49,656 nt of DNA from a virus. The translations under genes were made by a program, and so were the position numbers. Under the pieces are notes generated by a model, which saw nothing but the letters and a program-made list of their open reading frames with translations, had not been told where the DNA came from and did no database searches. The stretch lies in the IMG/VR virus record IMGVR_UViG_3300044987_002599, positions 1 to 49,656 of that record. The stretch is one strand, 5' to 3'. Within the stretch, counting starts at the first letter, position 1; every line of letters begins with the position of its first letter. Below, one piece after another: positions 40,776 to 49,484 of the stretch.

Positions 40776-43541
40776 ATGGCAACCTTAAAACAAACAGTCA
40801 ATCTGCCAGGTGCTTATGAACTAGACCCAGGAGGCTTACGCGCAACATGGGATAAAATTTATCTTGGCCTAATACGAGACGTAAATGATGCTCGCAACAT
40901 GGGACGTATCCGAGTTTGGATACCAGAATTAGGAGGACTAATTGATAATTCTGCAAATTGGATTATTTGTGATTACGCCAGTCCATTTGCTGGGGCATCA
41001 AACGTAGCTGATGTAAACCTAAATCCCACAAGCTCACAAACAGACTATGGTATGACATTCATACCACCTGATCTCAATAACCAAGTGCTGGTTTGTTTCA
41101 TAAATGGCGATCCCAGTCGTGGCGTTTGGTTTGGATGTTTGTTCCAAGTTGACCGCAATCATATGACTCCCAGCACTCCTGGTAGTAGCCCCTCAAAAGA
41201 AAACAAAAACATCTTAACTGGTGGACAACCCATCTTCAAAGACAGTTATGATTTTGCCAAGGAAGCAGGAGTTCCAGAACTGCCTATTGAACAAGGTGGA
41301 CCAGCTCCTCGAGGTATGCAACAAGGTATTCGCACCATGGGTTGGCGAACCCCATATGGGCACACTATGGTTTATGACGACACTCCAACAGACGCTTTTA
41401 TCCGATTGCAAACTCGTGGCCTAGCTCAGATTGTTATTCATGATACAAAAGATAGGATCATAATCAACACTGGTCCAAACAGAGCCAGAATAGAGATGGA
41501 CAAAGAAGGCAACATTGATATTTTTGGACAAAAAAGCGTCAGTGTCAGTGCCGGACAAGACATCAATCTACATGCTGACAGAGATGTGAATATTGAAGCT
41601 GGTGGCAGCATCAAAATGAGAAGCCTAGATGAAACACGCATGTTCAGCAAAAAGCCCTTCAACATCAGCAGTGGTGGAGATGTTTTGTTGTTCAGTCAAG
41701 GAAATATGCATCTTGTAAGTAATTCAAATATCTACAACACTGCTGTAGGAAGCCTGCAATACAGAAGCAATTATGGCATATTTCTCACCACTCAAGAAAG
41801 CAACATTGACATCAAAAACTTGACTGGTAATATTCGCTTGTTTGCAGGAGGCAATGTTGATGCCAGCAGCACAGGTGACGTAAGGTTAAGAAGCACAAAT
41901 GGCAACTTAAATTTAGTTGCCAGTGCTGATGTCAAAATCCAAAGCACAGGTACCTTGAATTTAGTAGGTGGTGCTGATGTCAAAGTTCAAGGCAATGGAT
42001 CTGTAAACTTGCGTTCTGGTGCAGGAAGTGTGAACACTGGTCCAAAAACAGTCTTGAATGTTGCTAATTTACCAGATGCAGCCAAGCCCACCAATCCAGA
42101 TAATCCCATAACTGCTGTACCAGGAGTAGTTGCATTATCGCCTGACATTCGAACGGAAGAAAGAGTGCAGTTGCAGAATGTAGTGAGTCCTGCAAGAAGC
42201 ATTCAGATTGTTCAAACTATTGTCAGCAGACTGCCAGGAGCTGATCCTTGGAGACAGCGCAGTGTTTCAGGCCCAGGTTATTCCAACACAGGCTTAGTGC
42301 AGAGGAAAACCACTCCACCTGAAAGCACTTACAAAGTGGGGCAAGTGAGTCCAGCACAAGACAAACCACTTCAAGTATATGGAATAGTGAATGGCCAAAC
42401 TGGCTTGCACATTGGGCAAATTTGGGACGAAGGTGGGACTCCACAATATGAATTCAAACCGTTGGGTCCTAGAGTATTGCTCCCCTCCACAGAGTGGACA
42501 GTTAACAACCGTGGTATTCAAATCATAATTGATCATGAAGGTTTGGGTGGCAATTTGATTGGCAAGCCCTTTGACGATGCATGCAAAAGCGGGCAAAAGC
42601 TGTTGGGTTATGGTCATTTGTTATCAAGTGAAGAACTTCAAAACAACACAGTTACCTTGAATGCAACAGACGATTCTGGCACTCAGATCAGCACGCAATT
42701 GAATGTTGGAGAGGGTATAAGCGAAACCAATATGAAGGTGTTGTTGAAAACAGACATCAAAAAAATTGAAGGCAAGATTCACAGCAGCATTGGTAGCAAC
42801 CTATTAACACAAGATCAGTTCAATAGTTTAGCAGACTTCATCTACAACATTGGCTCTGACAACTTTGACAAGAGCGGCATCACTGGCATGATCAGCAGTG
42901 GAGACTACAACAAAGTTCCAAATGAAATGAGTCGATGGATTTTGGCTTGTAACAACCAAGAAAAGTTTGAACTCAAAACTCGCCGACTCAACAACGCATT
43001 TTTGTTCAGTGGACAAGCTAGACCTGATGCAGACTTCAGTGCCACAGCAAGTGGGGCTGGCAAAGGATTTGATTCCAATCAAGCCAAAAAAGCTTGGTGT
43101 TACTTGAGGGGCAAAGGCTATCAACCCGAACACATTGCTGGCTTGCTGGGCAATTTCACTATTGAAAGTGCCTTGAATCCCAGAGTGGACAGCAACCCCA
43201 CCTTCAAAGGCTTGGCTCAGTGGAATTCCGATCGTTTCAAAAATATGCCGCGGGCTATTGGTGTAAGTTGGCCACAATTGAGTCAACTATCAAACGACAC
43301 TGCCTTGTATAAAAGCCTAGACTTTGTGGATTGGGAATTCAAGAACACACATCGCAGTGCCTACTCCAAGATGTTGGCAACCAACAGTCCTGAGTCAGCA
43401 GCTAGAGCAGTAAATGAATACTACGAGATCAGTTCATCAGGGCTGTTGGGACGGCAGGGAACAATTACCCCAGAAGCTCAAAACAGATTCAATACAGCAA
43501 AGACCATTTTTGATCAACTGAATGGAACTCAGTGCGGCTAA
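40776..43541 (+). CDS. 5: gp5 baseplate spike with two C-terminal muralytic domains
   Basis: 921-residue central spike. Residues about 25-135: OB-fold (YLGLIRDVNDARNMGRIRVW, NQVLVCFINGDPSRGVWFGC). About 195-425: triple-stranded beta-helix with short repeats (GDVRLRSTNGNLNL, VKIQSTGTLNLVGGADVKVQ). About 575-750: a GH24-like lysozyme domain with Glu588 (IIIDHEGLGG) and LLGYGH, but the catalytic Thr position before GYGH reads Leu and the Asp position Cys, so activity is doubtful. About 765-920: a tail-lysozyme/transglycosylase-like domain (HIAGLLGNFTIESALNPRVD with Glu797, FKGLAQWNSDRF, SPESAARAVNEYYEI). In T4 gp5 the single lysozyme lies before the beta-helix, so domain order and number differ. 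It would puncture the outer membrane and open the cell wall. Confidence 0.88.
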   Translation: MATLKQTVNLPGAYELDPGGLRATWDKIYLGLIRDVNDARNMGRIRVWIPELGGLIDNSANWIICDYASPFAGASNVADVNLNPTSSQTDYGMTFIPPDLNNQVLVCFINGDPSRGVWFGCLFQVDRNHMTPSTPGSSPSKENKNILTGGQPIFKDSYDFAKEAGVPELPIEQGGPAPRGMQQGIRTMGWRTPYGHTMVYDDTPTDAFIRLQTRGLAQIVIHDTKDRIIINTGPNRARIEMDKEGNIDIFGQKSVSVSAGQDINLHADRDVNIEAGGSIKMRSLDETRMFSKKPFNISSGGDVLLFSQGNMHLVSNSNIYNTAVGSLQYRSNYGIFLTTQESNIDIKNLTGNIRLFAGGNVDASSTGDVRLRSTNGNLNLVASADVKIQSTGTLNLVGGADVKVQGNGSVNLRSGAGSVNTGPKTVLNVANLPDAAKPTNPDNPITAVPGVVALSPDIRTEERVQLQNVVSPARSIQIVQTIVSRLPGADPWRQRSVSGPGYSNTGLVQRKTTPPESTYKVGQVSPAQDKPLQVYGIVNGQTGLHIGQIWDEGGTPQYEFKPLGPRVLLPSTEWTVNNRGIQIIIDHEGLGGNLIGKPFDDACKSGQKLLGYGHLLSSEELQNNTVTLNATDDSGTQISTQLNVGEGISETNMKVLLKTDIKKIEGKIHSSIGSNLLTQDQFNSLADFIYNIGSDNFDKSGITGMISSGDYNKVPNEMSRWILACNNQEKFELKTRRLNNAFLFSGQARPDADFSATASGAGKGFDSNQAKKAWCYLRGKGYQPEHIAGLLGNFTIESALNPRVDSNPTFKGLAQWNSDRFKNMPRAIGVSWPQLSQLSNDTALYKSLDFVDWEFKNTHRSAYSKMLATNSPESAARAVNEYYEISSSGLLGRQGTITPEAQNRFNTAKTIFDQLNGTQCG

Positions 43542-43556
43542 GTTTGTTGCACTGAG
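43528..43556. terminator. palindrome across convergent stop codons
   Basis: A perfect 8-bp stem CTCAGTGC / GCACTGAG (43528-43535 / 43549-43556) with a 13-base loop spans the overlapping stop codons of gp5 (+) and the 43538-44761 gene (-). There are no U-runs, so termination is likely but unproven. Confidence 0.4.
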
Positions 43557-44761
43557 ATTCCAGGAGGAATAAGGCCAGCCACTGCACTGCCTAGTCCCAA
43601 AATGGGACTTAACACCAGCCCAATAAATGTGCAAAAGGTGAAGGGAATGTATTTGAAAATTTCTTTGAGTATGGGAACAAACTTCAAGATAGCTTTGAAG
43701 AACCCCACGACAAGCTTCATCCACAGTTCCAATATCAGAGTAGGAATTTGTTCAAACAAGTCTTTCACAGCCTGCATGATGCTGTTGAAGCGGGTTTCCT
43801 TGCTCTCAAGATTGAGATCTTTGGGTGGGTCAGATATTTTGAGAAGCTGTTTGACTTTTGTGGGAAAGGGCCAAGCTATGAATTTTAACAATGGACCAAA
43901 TGTTTTGTCCAAAAAGTTTTTTATATCAAACTCCAGGAAGTAATCAATCATGCGCTGCATTTTTTCATTAGCACTGATAGCCAAGTCTTTGATGGGTTGC
44001 CACACACTATTGAAAAGCTCTTCAAAATTTAGCGCCACCAAATTGGGAAGGTCTGGTAAGCGCAGGGCTTGCCAAATTTGTCTGATGGGTTCAGTCAAAG
44101 CTCTTAGTGCTCGGAAACCTCTGTTGATCAAGCTCAATAAACCTTTGTGGAACTCACTCCATACTCTACTGATTAGGCTTTGTTGGCGCATTTCATCGTT
44201 CTTCAAACCCAATGTTCCATCAAATGTGATATTCCAAGGTAGGCCCAAGGCTCTTGCTATTTGATCTTGGCGAGCGCCAATTGCAGCTCTTATTTTAGCT
44301 CTACCCTCTGCACTAAGAAGATCACGCACTGTACAGTTGGGCAGGAACGGCAAAGGTATATTCAAAAAGCTTAAGTTGGGAATAATTCTGCCCAAAATGT
44401 CCAATAACTTGAGCTCCAAATAGAGTTTGAACTCGTTAAACAGTGCCCGCAGCCGTACACCCATTTCTTGTTCTGGGACTTTGAGGTTAGGGCCGTATAC
44501 GGGATTGCCAACGCTACCTAGTGTGGTCCCAAAGGTTTTGTCAAATAATTTTAGTAAACTGTCTATCGCATCAGAAATTTGTTTGGCTGTGGCAATAACA
44601 GTGCATTGAGCTATCCTACCCAATTGCCCTGGTATGCTGCCTAAACCTCTGCCAAACTCATCAAGATTGTTGAAATTAGGTAATACACCATCAGTGCATT
44701 CAAACTTTGGAAATGTAACTGTGAGGCTCACGCCTTGGCACGGATCTATTGGTTGATTCAT
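43538..44761 (-). CDS. unknown structural-type protein with hydrophobic C-terminus
   Basis: 407-residue protein I do not recognise. Starts MNQPIDPCQGVSLTVTFPKF. The middle is strongly alpha-helical and amphipathic (LFNEFKLYLELKLLDILGRI, MRQQSLISRVWSEFHKGLLS), and the last about 90 residues contain hydrophobic helices (LILELWMKLVVGFFKAILKF, FCTFIGLVLSPILGLGSAVA) that could enter a membrane. It converges on gp5 and overlaps it by 4 bases. A tail or baseplate-associated component that meets the host membrane is possible. TTTAAATA (44768-44775, minus) lies just upstream but is too near the ATG for a normal leader. Confidence 0.75.
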   Translation of the reverse strand: MNQPIDPCQGVSLTVTFPKFECTDGVLPNFNNLDEFGRGLGSIPGQLGRIAQCTVIATAKQISDAIDSLLKLFDKTFGTTLGSVGNPVYGPNLKVPEQEMGVRLRALFNEFKLYLELKLLDILGRIIPNLSFLNIPLPFLPNCTVRDLLSAEGRAKIRAAIGARQDQIARALGLPWNITFDGTLGLKNDEMRQQSLISRVWSEFHKGLLSLINRGFRALRALTEPIRQIWQALRLPDLPNLVALNFEELFNSVWQPIKDLAISANEKMQRMIDYFLEFDIKNFLDKTFGPLLKFIAWPFPTKVKQLLKISDPPKDLNLESKETRFNSIMQAVKDLFEQIPTLILELWMKLVVGFFKAILKFVPILKEIFKYIPFTFCTFIGLVLSPILGLGSAVAGLIPPGISVQQT

Positions 44762-44810
44762 AACACTTATTTAAATTGACAATCACTCTTGGAAAAAATT
44801 AAAAGGAGGT

Positions 44811-45494
44811 ATGAATTTCAATACATGGCTAGTTACAAGCACAATCAACACAGAGTTTAGTGTTTGGTCGCCAAAACAAAGGCTGGATCAAACTCTACAA
44901 ACCCTAAAAAGTATTCGACAAACTGATGCGTCAGCCAAAGTAATTTTTGTAGACAATAGCATTGAACCACTAGACCAAAGCATGCAACTACTATTGCTGC
45001 CCTATACTGATGTTTTTCATCAATTCAAGCATCATGTTTTTTCAACCGTTTGTAATACAACAGACTTCAACAAAGGCGCTGGTGAAATTTTGATGACAGA
45101 TGTGGGGTTGGACATTGCTGTTAAAAACAGCTTGTTGGGTAAAAGGCTCTTCAAAATGTGCGGGCGGTATATCTTATCACACAAATTTAACACCAGTTAC
45201 TATGACAGGCTAGAGTTTGAAGGAAAGTATGTGTATAAAAATACTTTTTGGGAATATGAAACTCACAATCACAAAACTATAAAACAATTTCTTGAAACCA
45301 AATTGTGGAGCATGTGCAGCAGCTTGATTCCAGAATATAAAGCCCTATTACCTAAAATATTGGAATTTATGCTACGCAACAACGAGAACATTGAAGTATC
45401 AACTGACAAATTGCTGCCTGTAGACAAAAAGATAGCTATTGATCAGCTACATGTCACTGGTTTGTATGCCACCGGCCTGTATGTAGAGGCATAA
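44811..45494 (+). CDS. glycosyltransferase-like protein (weak)
   Basis: 227-residue protein, start ATG at 44811 preceded by a perfect AAGGAGG that is only one base away, an unusually short spacing with no later in-frame start nearby. The sequence ASAKVIFVDNSIEPLDQSM resembles the first beta-alpha-beta unit and DxD-like turn of GT-A glycosyltransferases, and KRLFKMCGRYILSHKF the acceptor-side region. No clear catalytic motif follows. A TTGACA lies upstream (44776-44781) without a good -10. It faces another glycosyltransferase-like gene, so a role in modifying a virion or host glycan is possible. Confidence 0.65.
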   Translation: MNFNTWLVTSTINTEFSVWSPKQRLDQTLQTLKSIRQTDASAKVIFVDNSIEPLDQSMQLLLLPYTDVFHQFKHHVFSTVCNTTDFNKGAGEILMTDVGLDIAVKNSLLGKRLFKMCGRYILSHKFNTSYYDRLEFEGKYVYKNTFWEYETHNHKTIKQFLETKLWSMCSSLIPEYKALLPKILEFMLRNNENIEVSTDKLLPVDKKIAIDQLHVTGLYATGLYVEA

Positions 45495-45500
45495 CATATC

Positions 45501-46166
45501 TTAAAAATCACAAATTTTCCTGATTGAGTTCAAGTAAAAATACTTGCATAACCAAGACTGAACATAGCTGTGTTCCTTGCATGACAAGAACTCACCTGGC
45601 GTCCTGGGTCCCCAATCTCGTTGTTTAAAACTGTCGGGCAATCTTTTATACATCTCAGTTGTGTTGACTGCATCCGGCCAACTTATCCATTTTTCTTGAA
45701 AATAGCTTATGCCAGGATATTGTCCTGAAGGGGCCCAAGTGCTGGGGGCCCAGAAATACTCAGCCTCTTGTGTAATATAGCAGGCTAGATTGTTGCCAAT
45801 CAATCGCAATATGAAATCATCGTCTTCAAAGCCTCCAGGAAACTTCTCGTCCAAGCCACCTATTTGCCTAAACAATTCCTTTTTGATACCAAAAAAACGG
45901 AAATCATACAACGCCACAAAGGCAAACCCTTCATCCAGCTTTTGTAACATCAATTGAATATTCTCGTCAGAGGGGGCAATGCGATTACAAAGTATGATAG
46001 TTGTTTCTGTAGGACTCTGGTGAACACAATCGTTCACCAGCAGGGAAAAACTGGGATAATTGCTGCCATTGAACCAATTCACTGTATTGTTTTGTAATTT
46101 GCTGTTGGCAAATTGTAAATCGTCAAAATTTTGTGAAATAAGCCAAATGGAATAATCAAGTGTCAT
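45501..46166 (-). CDS. family 2-like glycosyltransferase
   Basis: 221-residue GT-A-type glycosyltransferase. The family-2 acceptor/catalytic block is clear: RQIGGLDEKFPGGFEDDDFI (about residues 100-119), with the ED-D and a following Arg (LRLIGNN), and PSDENIQLMLQKLDEGFAF before it. It lacks a typical N-terminal nucleotide-binding strand motif, so it may be a short or divergent enzyme. On the minus strand TTGACA lies at 46201-46196, but the -10 (TACGCT) is poor. It is convergent with the 44811 gene. With the FkbM methyltransferase it suggests glycan modification. Confidence 0.82.
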   Translation of the reverse strand: MTLDYSIWLISQNFDDLQFANSKLQNNTVNWFNGSNYPSFSLLVNDCVHQSPTETTIILCNRIAPSDENIQLMLQKLDEGFAFVALYDFRFFGIKKELFRQIGGLDEKFPGGFEDDDFILRLIGNNLACYITQEAEYFWAPSTWAPSGQYPGISYFQEKWISWPDAVNTTEMYKRLPDSFKQRDWGPRTPGEFLSCKEHSYVQSWLCKYFYLNSIRKICDF

Positions 46167-46205
46167 ACTTAAAGCGTATCAGAAACCCCAAAGGTTGTCA
46201 ATATG

Positions 46206-46448
46206 CTACCTTCCCCACAAGAGGGCAAACAAGCTGGCATCCTCTTGGCTCCGAAAGCTCACCCAAATTTTTTCATAATGTTGGTGAGATGACAGAGAAC
46301 GATAGCTCCATCGGCTACTTGCTTTGAAAAAGTCCGGTTGGCCCAAGGTATCTATCAACCACAGCAGCATGTTTTCGTGCTCAGCAAGAGACATGCCTTC
46401 CAGCACTACCATATGTGGCCATTGAGGCAAGACTGTGGTCTCATACAT
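46206..46448 (-). CDS. small protein of a repeated family, copy 1
   Basis: 80-residue protein, starting MYETTVLPQWPHMVVLEGMS. Its C-terminal half, KIWVSFRSQEDASLFALLWG, matches those of the 46452 and 48925 genes: beta strand, then (S/E)-x-(E/D)-D-A-x-x-F-x-L. No family known to me. Last gene of the minus-strand helicase operon, 3 bases after the stop of copy 2. Confidence 0.65.
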   Translation of the reverse strand: MYETTVLPQWPHMVVLEGMSLAEHENMLLWLIDTLGQPDFFKASSRWSYRSLSSHQHYEKIWVSFRSQEDASLFALLWGR

Positions 46449-46451
46449 GCG

Positions 46452-46700
46452 CTAGGTCCACGTCAACCTGAACAGAAGTGCATCTTCCTCACGCTCAAAC
46501 ACCAGTTGATATCGTTTGGGGTTGACACCACTGTGCCACTGGAGCCAGTAGCTGCCTCCAGGTGTCTTCTTCAGCCAACTCCATCGCAGCTCGCCCAACA
46601 CGTCCAAAAGATGGGGCAAAGGCACTGGGTTGTTTGCCTCAATAGGCACCTCGTGCCACTGGCTGTAGTCCGCTTCCAGATCCCGGTTAACCCGCTGCAC
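46452..46700 (-). CDS. small protein of a repeated family, copy 2
   Basis: 82-residue protein with a GTG start at 46700, overlapping the helicase 3' end by 14 bases, so translation is coupled. The ending RYQLVFEREEDALLFRLTW shares the pattern of copies 1 and 3. The middle (LRWSWLKKTPGGSYWLQW) is Trp-rich. Function unknown; it may be an operon-specific helper of the helicase. Confidence 0.6.
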   Translation of the reverse strand: MQRVNRDLEADYSQWHEVPIEANNPVPLPHLLDVLGELRWSWLKKTPGGSYWLQWHSGVNPKRYQLVFEREEDALLFRLTWT

Positions 46701-48294
46701 GCAAGTCCACTGTGTTCACCACAGCCCCACCATCCAATCCCGCATCCAGCACCTGCCCCTTGCTGAACAGCATGTCTGCCATCAGCTCTTCGATAGTATT
46801 TTCAGCCACCAAGTTGAAAATCGTAACCTGGTCGCTAGTTTGACCAATGCGGTGCACACGGTCGGCACACTGCTGAATTTCTCCAGGGCTCCACGGCGTC
46901 TGCACAAACGCCACCGCATTTGCAGCCGTAAGAGTCAATCCAAATCCCCCTGCCGTAATCGAAACCAAAATCACTCGGGTCCTAGGATCATTCTGAAAAG
47001 CCTCAACAGCCTGGGCACGCTCTTCGTTGCTGACCCCACCGTAGATAACTCCAACACGTCCGCCCCATTCCTGGTCCGCAGTCAGCGCACCTTGGATATG
47101 GTCGATAACTGCTCGGTTGTGGGCAAACACCACCAGCTTCTCGCCGTTTTCAGTGTAGTCCCGAATCCACTCCACAGTGCTGGCGAGCTTGCTGAGCGCA
47201 GCCACCTCACGCAGCTTCTGCATCGCAACAATACGCTCATCGCTCTTGGGAGCATTGCTGCCCAAGCGGATCATAGTCTCAAGGCCAGCCTTCCAGTCAA
47301 TTCCCTTGAAGGCTCGATCTACGCTGTCATACTCTGCACGATCAAACTCCAGTGGGATAACCTGATACACCTTGGGCGGCAGCTCCTTCAGCACGTCCCG
47401 CTTCAAGCGACGCAGCATGAGGTGCACTGTCAGCAGCTGGTGCAGTTCATCCATGTTCGAGCTGCCACCAAAGTTCCAACCATGCCCGTTGTTCACCGGG
47501 TTGCAGAAGCGCCATGCGAACTTGTTCCAAGTGCTGAACTGCGGCACATAGCTGGCCAAGCTCCTGACAGTGCTCCACAGCTCTGCCGGCCTGTTTACCA
47601 TTGGAGTGCCTGAAATCAGAACCACACGCGGCACAGGCTTGCTGACCTTGTGAGTCTTGCGCACACCGCCCTTGAGCTTTTCCTCCACCTCACCAGTAGC
47701 CAGCCGCATGTAAGCCTGTGTGCGCTTGGCACTGGGATTCTTGATCTTGTGGCTCTCATCCACCGCCATGAACTTGAGATTCAATGCCTCGATGTCGTCG
47801 AGGTTGCTACTGAGGATGTCGTAGTTCACAAGGTAGATGTCGCAACCGGCTGTGGGCCGCTTGCTGTAGATGACATTGGGATGCCGAGCAGCTCGCTCAG
47901 CAGTGGCACGCTTGCTGTAGGAAGTGCCCACCACATTGATTTGGTACCGAGTGCCAGTCATCGCGATGATTTCATTCCGCCAATTCAACTTAAGAGTATT
48001 GGGCAGCACTACCATCATGGGAAACAGCTGATTCTTGTGGGCGTAGGCCATAACCTCAACGGTCTTGCCCAGTCCCTGTTCTTCAGCCAACAGTCCAACT
48101 CCCAGCTGGCTCTCCAACCACGCAACCGCCTCTGCCTGGTAAGGCTTAAGCTTGAAGTTGAAACCTTCCAGCTGGGTGACCCGAGGGATGCTGTTCAAGA
48201 GAGCTTCAACTCGGGGATCAACCTTGAGGTTGTGCTTGGTGCTGAGTCGCAGCACCTTGCGCGCATTCTCAATCGAGGCTGGAACAGTCAACAT
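46687..48294 (-). CDS. SNF2-type DNA helicase/translocase
   Basis: 535-residue helicase of superfamily 2, SNF2/SMARCAL1-like. Motifs: KLKPYQAEAVAWL (Q-like), Walker A EEQGLGKT (71-78), motif II DESHKIKN (179-186), motif III LISGTPMVNR, motif IV region LVVFAHNRAVIDHI, motif V VSITAGGFGLTLTAAN and motif VI QCADRVHRIGQ. Such enzymes remodel forks or anneal DNA. T4 uses UvsW for fork regression; this family can serve a similar role, but they are not the same subfamily. It lies in an operon of small overlapping genes. The intergenic gap to the upstream gene is 61 bases, and AAGGAGA precedes the ATG. Confidence 0.95.
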   Translation of the reverse strand: MLTVPASIENARKVLRLSTKHNLKVDPRVEALLNSIPRVTQLEGFNFKLKPYQAEAVAWLESQLGVGLLAEEQGLGKTVEVMAYAHKNQLFPMMVVLPNTLKLNWRNEIIAMTGTRYQINVVGTSYSKRATAERAARHPNVIYSKRPTAGCDIYLVNYDILSSNLDDIEALNLKFMAVDESHKIKNPSAKRTQAYMRLATGEVEEKLKGGVRKTHKVSKPVPRVVLISGTPMVNRPAELWSTVRSLASYVPQFSTWNKFAWRFCNPVNNGHGWNFGGSSNMDELHQLLTVHLMLRRLKRDVLKELPPKVYQVIPLEFDRAEYDSVDRAFKGIDWKAGLETMIRLGSNAPKSDERIVAMQKLREVAALSKLASTVEWIRDYTENGEKLVVFAHNRAVIDHIQGALTADQEWGGRVGVIYGGVSNEERAQAVEAFQNDPRTRVILVSITAGGFGLTLTAANAVAFVQTPWSPGEIQQCADRVHRIGQTSDQVTIFNLVAENTIEELMADMLFSKGQVLDAGLDGGAVVNTVDLRAAG

Positions 48295-48355
48295 GTAAGC
48301 TCTCCTTCCTACCCCTGCATTGTAGCAGGTTTGAAGGGATGGTCAATCCCTAAAT

Positions 48356-48553
48356 CTAGAGATTCACATGATGAGTGATGAGAATCTGCTGGCGCTGATG
48401 AGGGTTGAGATACAGTTGGGCAAAGTAAGTGGCCTTGTGTCCACGCTTGGTCATCATCTCAACCAAGCGTCGGCTTTCGTGCTCACTGAGCTTATCGGCC
48501 AAAATGGTGCACACACCGTTGTCGTCTTGACGGATCACTAGGTAGCTGCTCAT
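48356..48553 (-). CDS. small unknown protein
   Basis: 65-residue protein MSSYLVIRQDDNGVCTILAD... with one alpha-beta unit (KLSEHESRRLVEMMTKRGHK) followed by a strand (TYFAQLYL). Its ATG overlaps the stop of the next upstream gene by 4 bases, so it is coupled. No family recognised. Confidence 0.7.
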   Translation of the reverse strand: MSSYLVIRQDDNGVCTILADKLSEHESRRLVEMMTKRGHKATYFAQLYLNPHQRQQILITHHVNL

Positions 48554-48921
48554 GCTCGGAGACTCTCCTCTACACTCATCAACTGTTGAAAATCCACTGC
48601 TTCGCTGTAGTAGCCGTTGCTCTCACCCAGCCATCTCAGTGTCACGCTGCCCTTGATGGAAGCCAGTTCGTAAAATGTCCAAGTCTCGTGCCCCCATTCA
48701 GTATCGCTTCCATTCACACGCTCCTCAGCCACAAGAATAGGCGCACCAACGAGGTCACTTAGATCGCCAATGATGTCTTGGAGGACAACATTCTCACAGC
48801 AGTCTTGACAGTGCCACATACGCCACCTACGCCCGCACTCGCTGTAAAACATGAGCTGGTCTGGCTCGCGTTCAAGCTCAATGTTGAGCAGAGTGATGCC
48901 CTTGAGATCTTCGATACCCAT
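48550..48921 (-). CDS. DUF7448-like protein
   Basis: 123-residue protein with the pattern of a domain of unknown function common in phages: RRWRMWHCQDCCENVVLQDI (about 31-50), GDLSDLVGAPILVAEE, TWTFYELASIKGSVTLRWLG, ESNGYYSEAVDF. The paired Cys-Cys with HCQDCCE suggest metal or structural roles. Function is not known for the family. Part of the minus-strand helicase operon, 3 bases after the upstream stop. Confidence 0.8.
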   Translation of the reverse strand: MGIEDLKGITLLNIELEREPDQLMFYSECGRRWRMWHCQDCCENVVLQDIIGDLSDLVGAPILVAEERVNGSDTEWGHETWTFYELASIKGSVTLRWLGESNGYYSEAVDFQQLMSVEESLRA

Positions 48922-48924
48922 ACT

Positions 48925-49206
48925 CTACCTTTCCATCATCAACGCAAATTGTGTCAAGTCATCCTTGGACCGGAACCAAAACCTCACACATGAGAAATTA
49001 TGGATGCTGATGGCATGCCATGACCATCGGCTGCTGCAACTCTCTGCATCAGGAGTGCCAAAAAGCTGTAGCCCCAGTGTTCGGTTTCTTTTCAAAGTAA
49101 TATTGGGCACGTCTAAAACCTCAATCATGTAGGGCCACTGATCAGTGTCACGGGTTTTGAGCAGATTGAGATGGAATTGAATTTGGTCTAGAGCTGTCAG
49201 CGTCAA
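48925..49206 (-). CDS. small protein of a repeated family, copy 3
   Basis: 93-residue protein (MTLTALDQIQFHLNLLKTRD...). The ending VRFWFRSKDDLTQFALMMER has the same strand-then-(D/E)D-x(3)-F-x-L pattern as the 46206 and 46452 genes. It overlaps the upstream zinc-ribbon gene by 4 bases (ATGA). Unknown function. Confidence 0.7.
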   Translation of the reverse strand: MTLTALDQIQFHLNLLKTRDTDQWPYMIEVLDVPNITLKRNRTLGLQLFGTPDAESCSSRWSWHAISIHNFSCVRFWFRSKDDLTQFALMMER

Positions 49207-49484
49207 TGCATAGTCTCCGGAAAATAATCCTCATCCTCATCCGCCATCAGCAGTTGCAGCTGGTAGAGGTCGCTGAACTCGGGCCAGATGCTGGTGCAAC
49301 GCTGGCAGATCTTGTCAGCCCAACCATTTCCCACCACAGGCGCACAGGTCAGCACAGGGGTTTCGCACCGTCCACACCAGCGACGACCGTCATCAAATGT
49401 GGCACCATGTGGGGTAGGCATCTCTCGAAATGCCTCTGCCAGTAGGTCTCTGTCAATCCAATCAGGCGTCAGTGTTGAGCTCAT
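49203..49484 (-). CDS. small zinc-ribbon protein
   Basis: 93-residue protein beginning MSSTLTPDWIDRDLLAEAFR. Two Cys pairs, CGRCETPVL and ICQRCTSIW, are spaced for a zinc ribbon. The acidic C-terminus ends ADEDEDYFPETMH. The ATG at 49484 was taken because AAGGAGA lies 6 bases upstream, inside the preceding gene; a longer frame to 49526 has no ribosome site. Function unknown; small zinc proteins in phage operons often bind nucleic acid or host polymerase, but nothing here shows that. Confidence 0.7.
   Translation of the reverse strand: MSSTLTPDWIDRDLLAEAFREMPTPHGATFDDGRRWCGRCETPVLTCAPVVGNGWADKICQRCTSIWPEFSDLYQLQLLMADEDEDYFPETMH

Noticed and set aside
46840-48378. Long plus-strand ORFs opposite the helicase
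   Set aside because: They are antisense to a fully motif-supported helicase gene and have no ribosome site.
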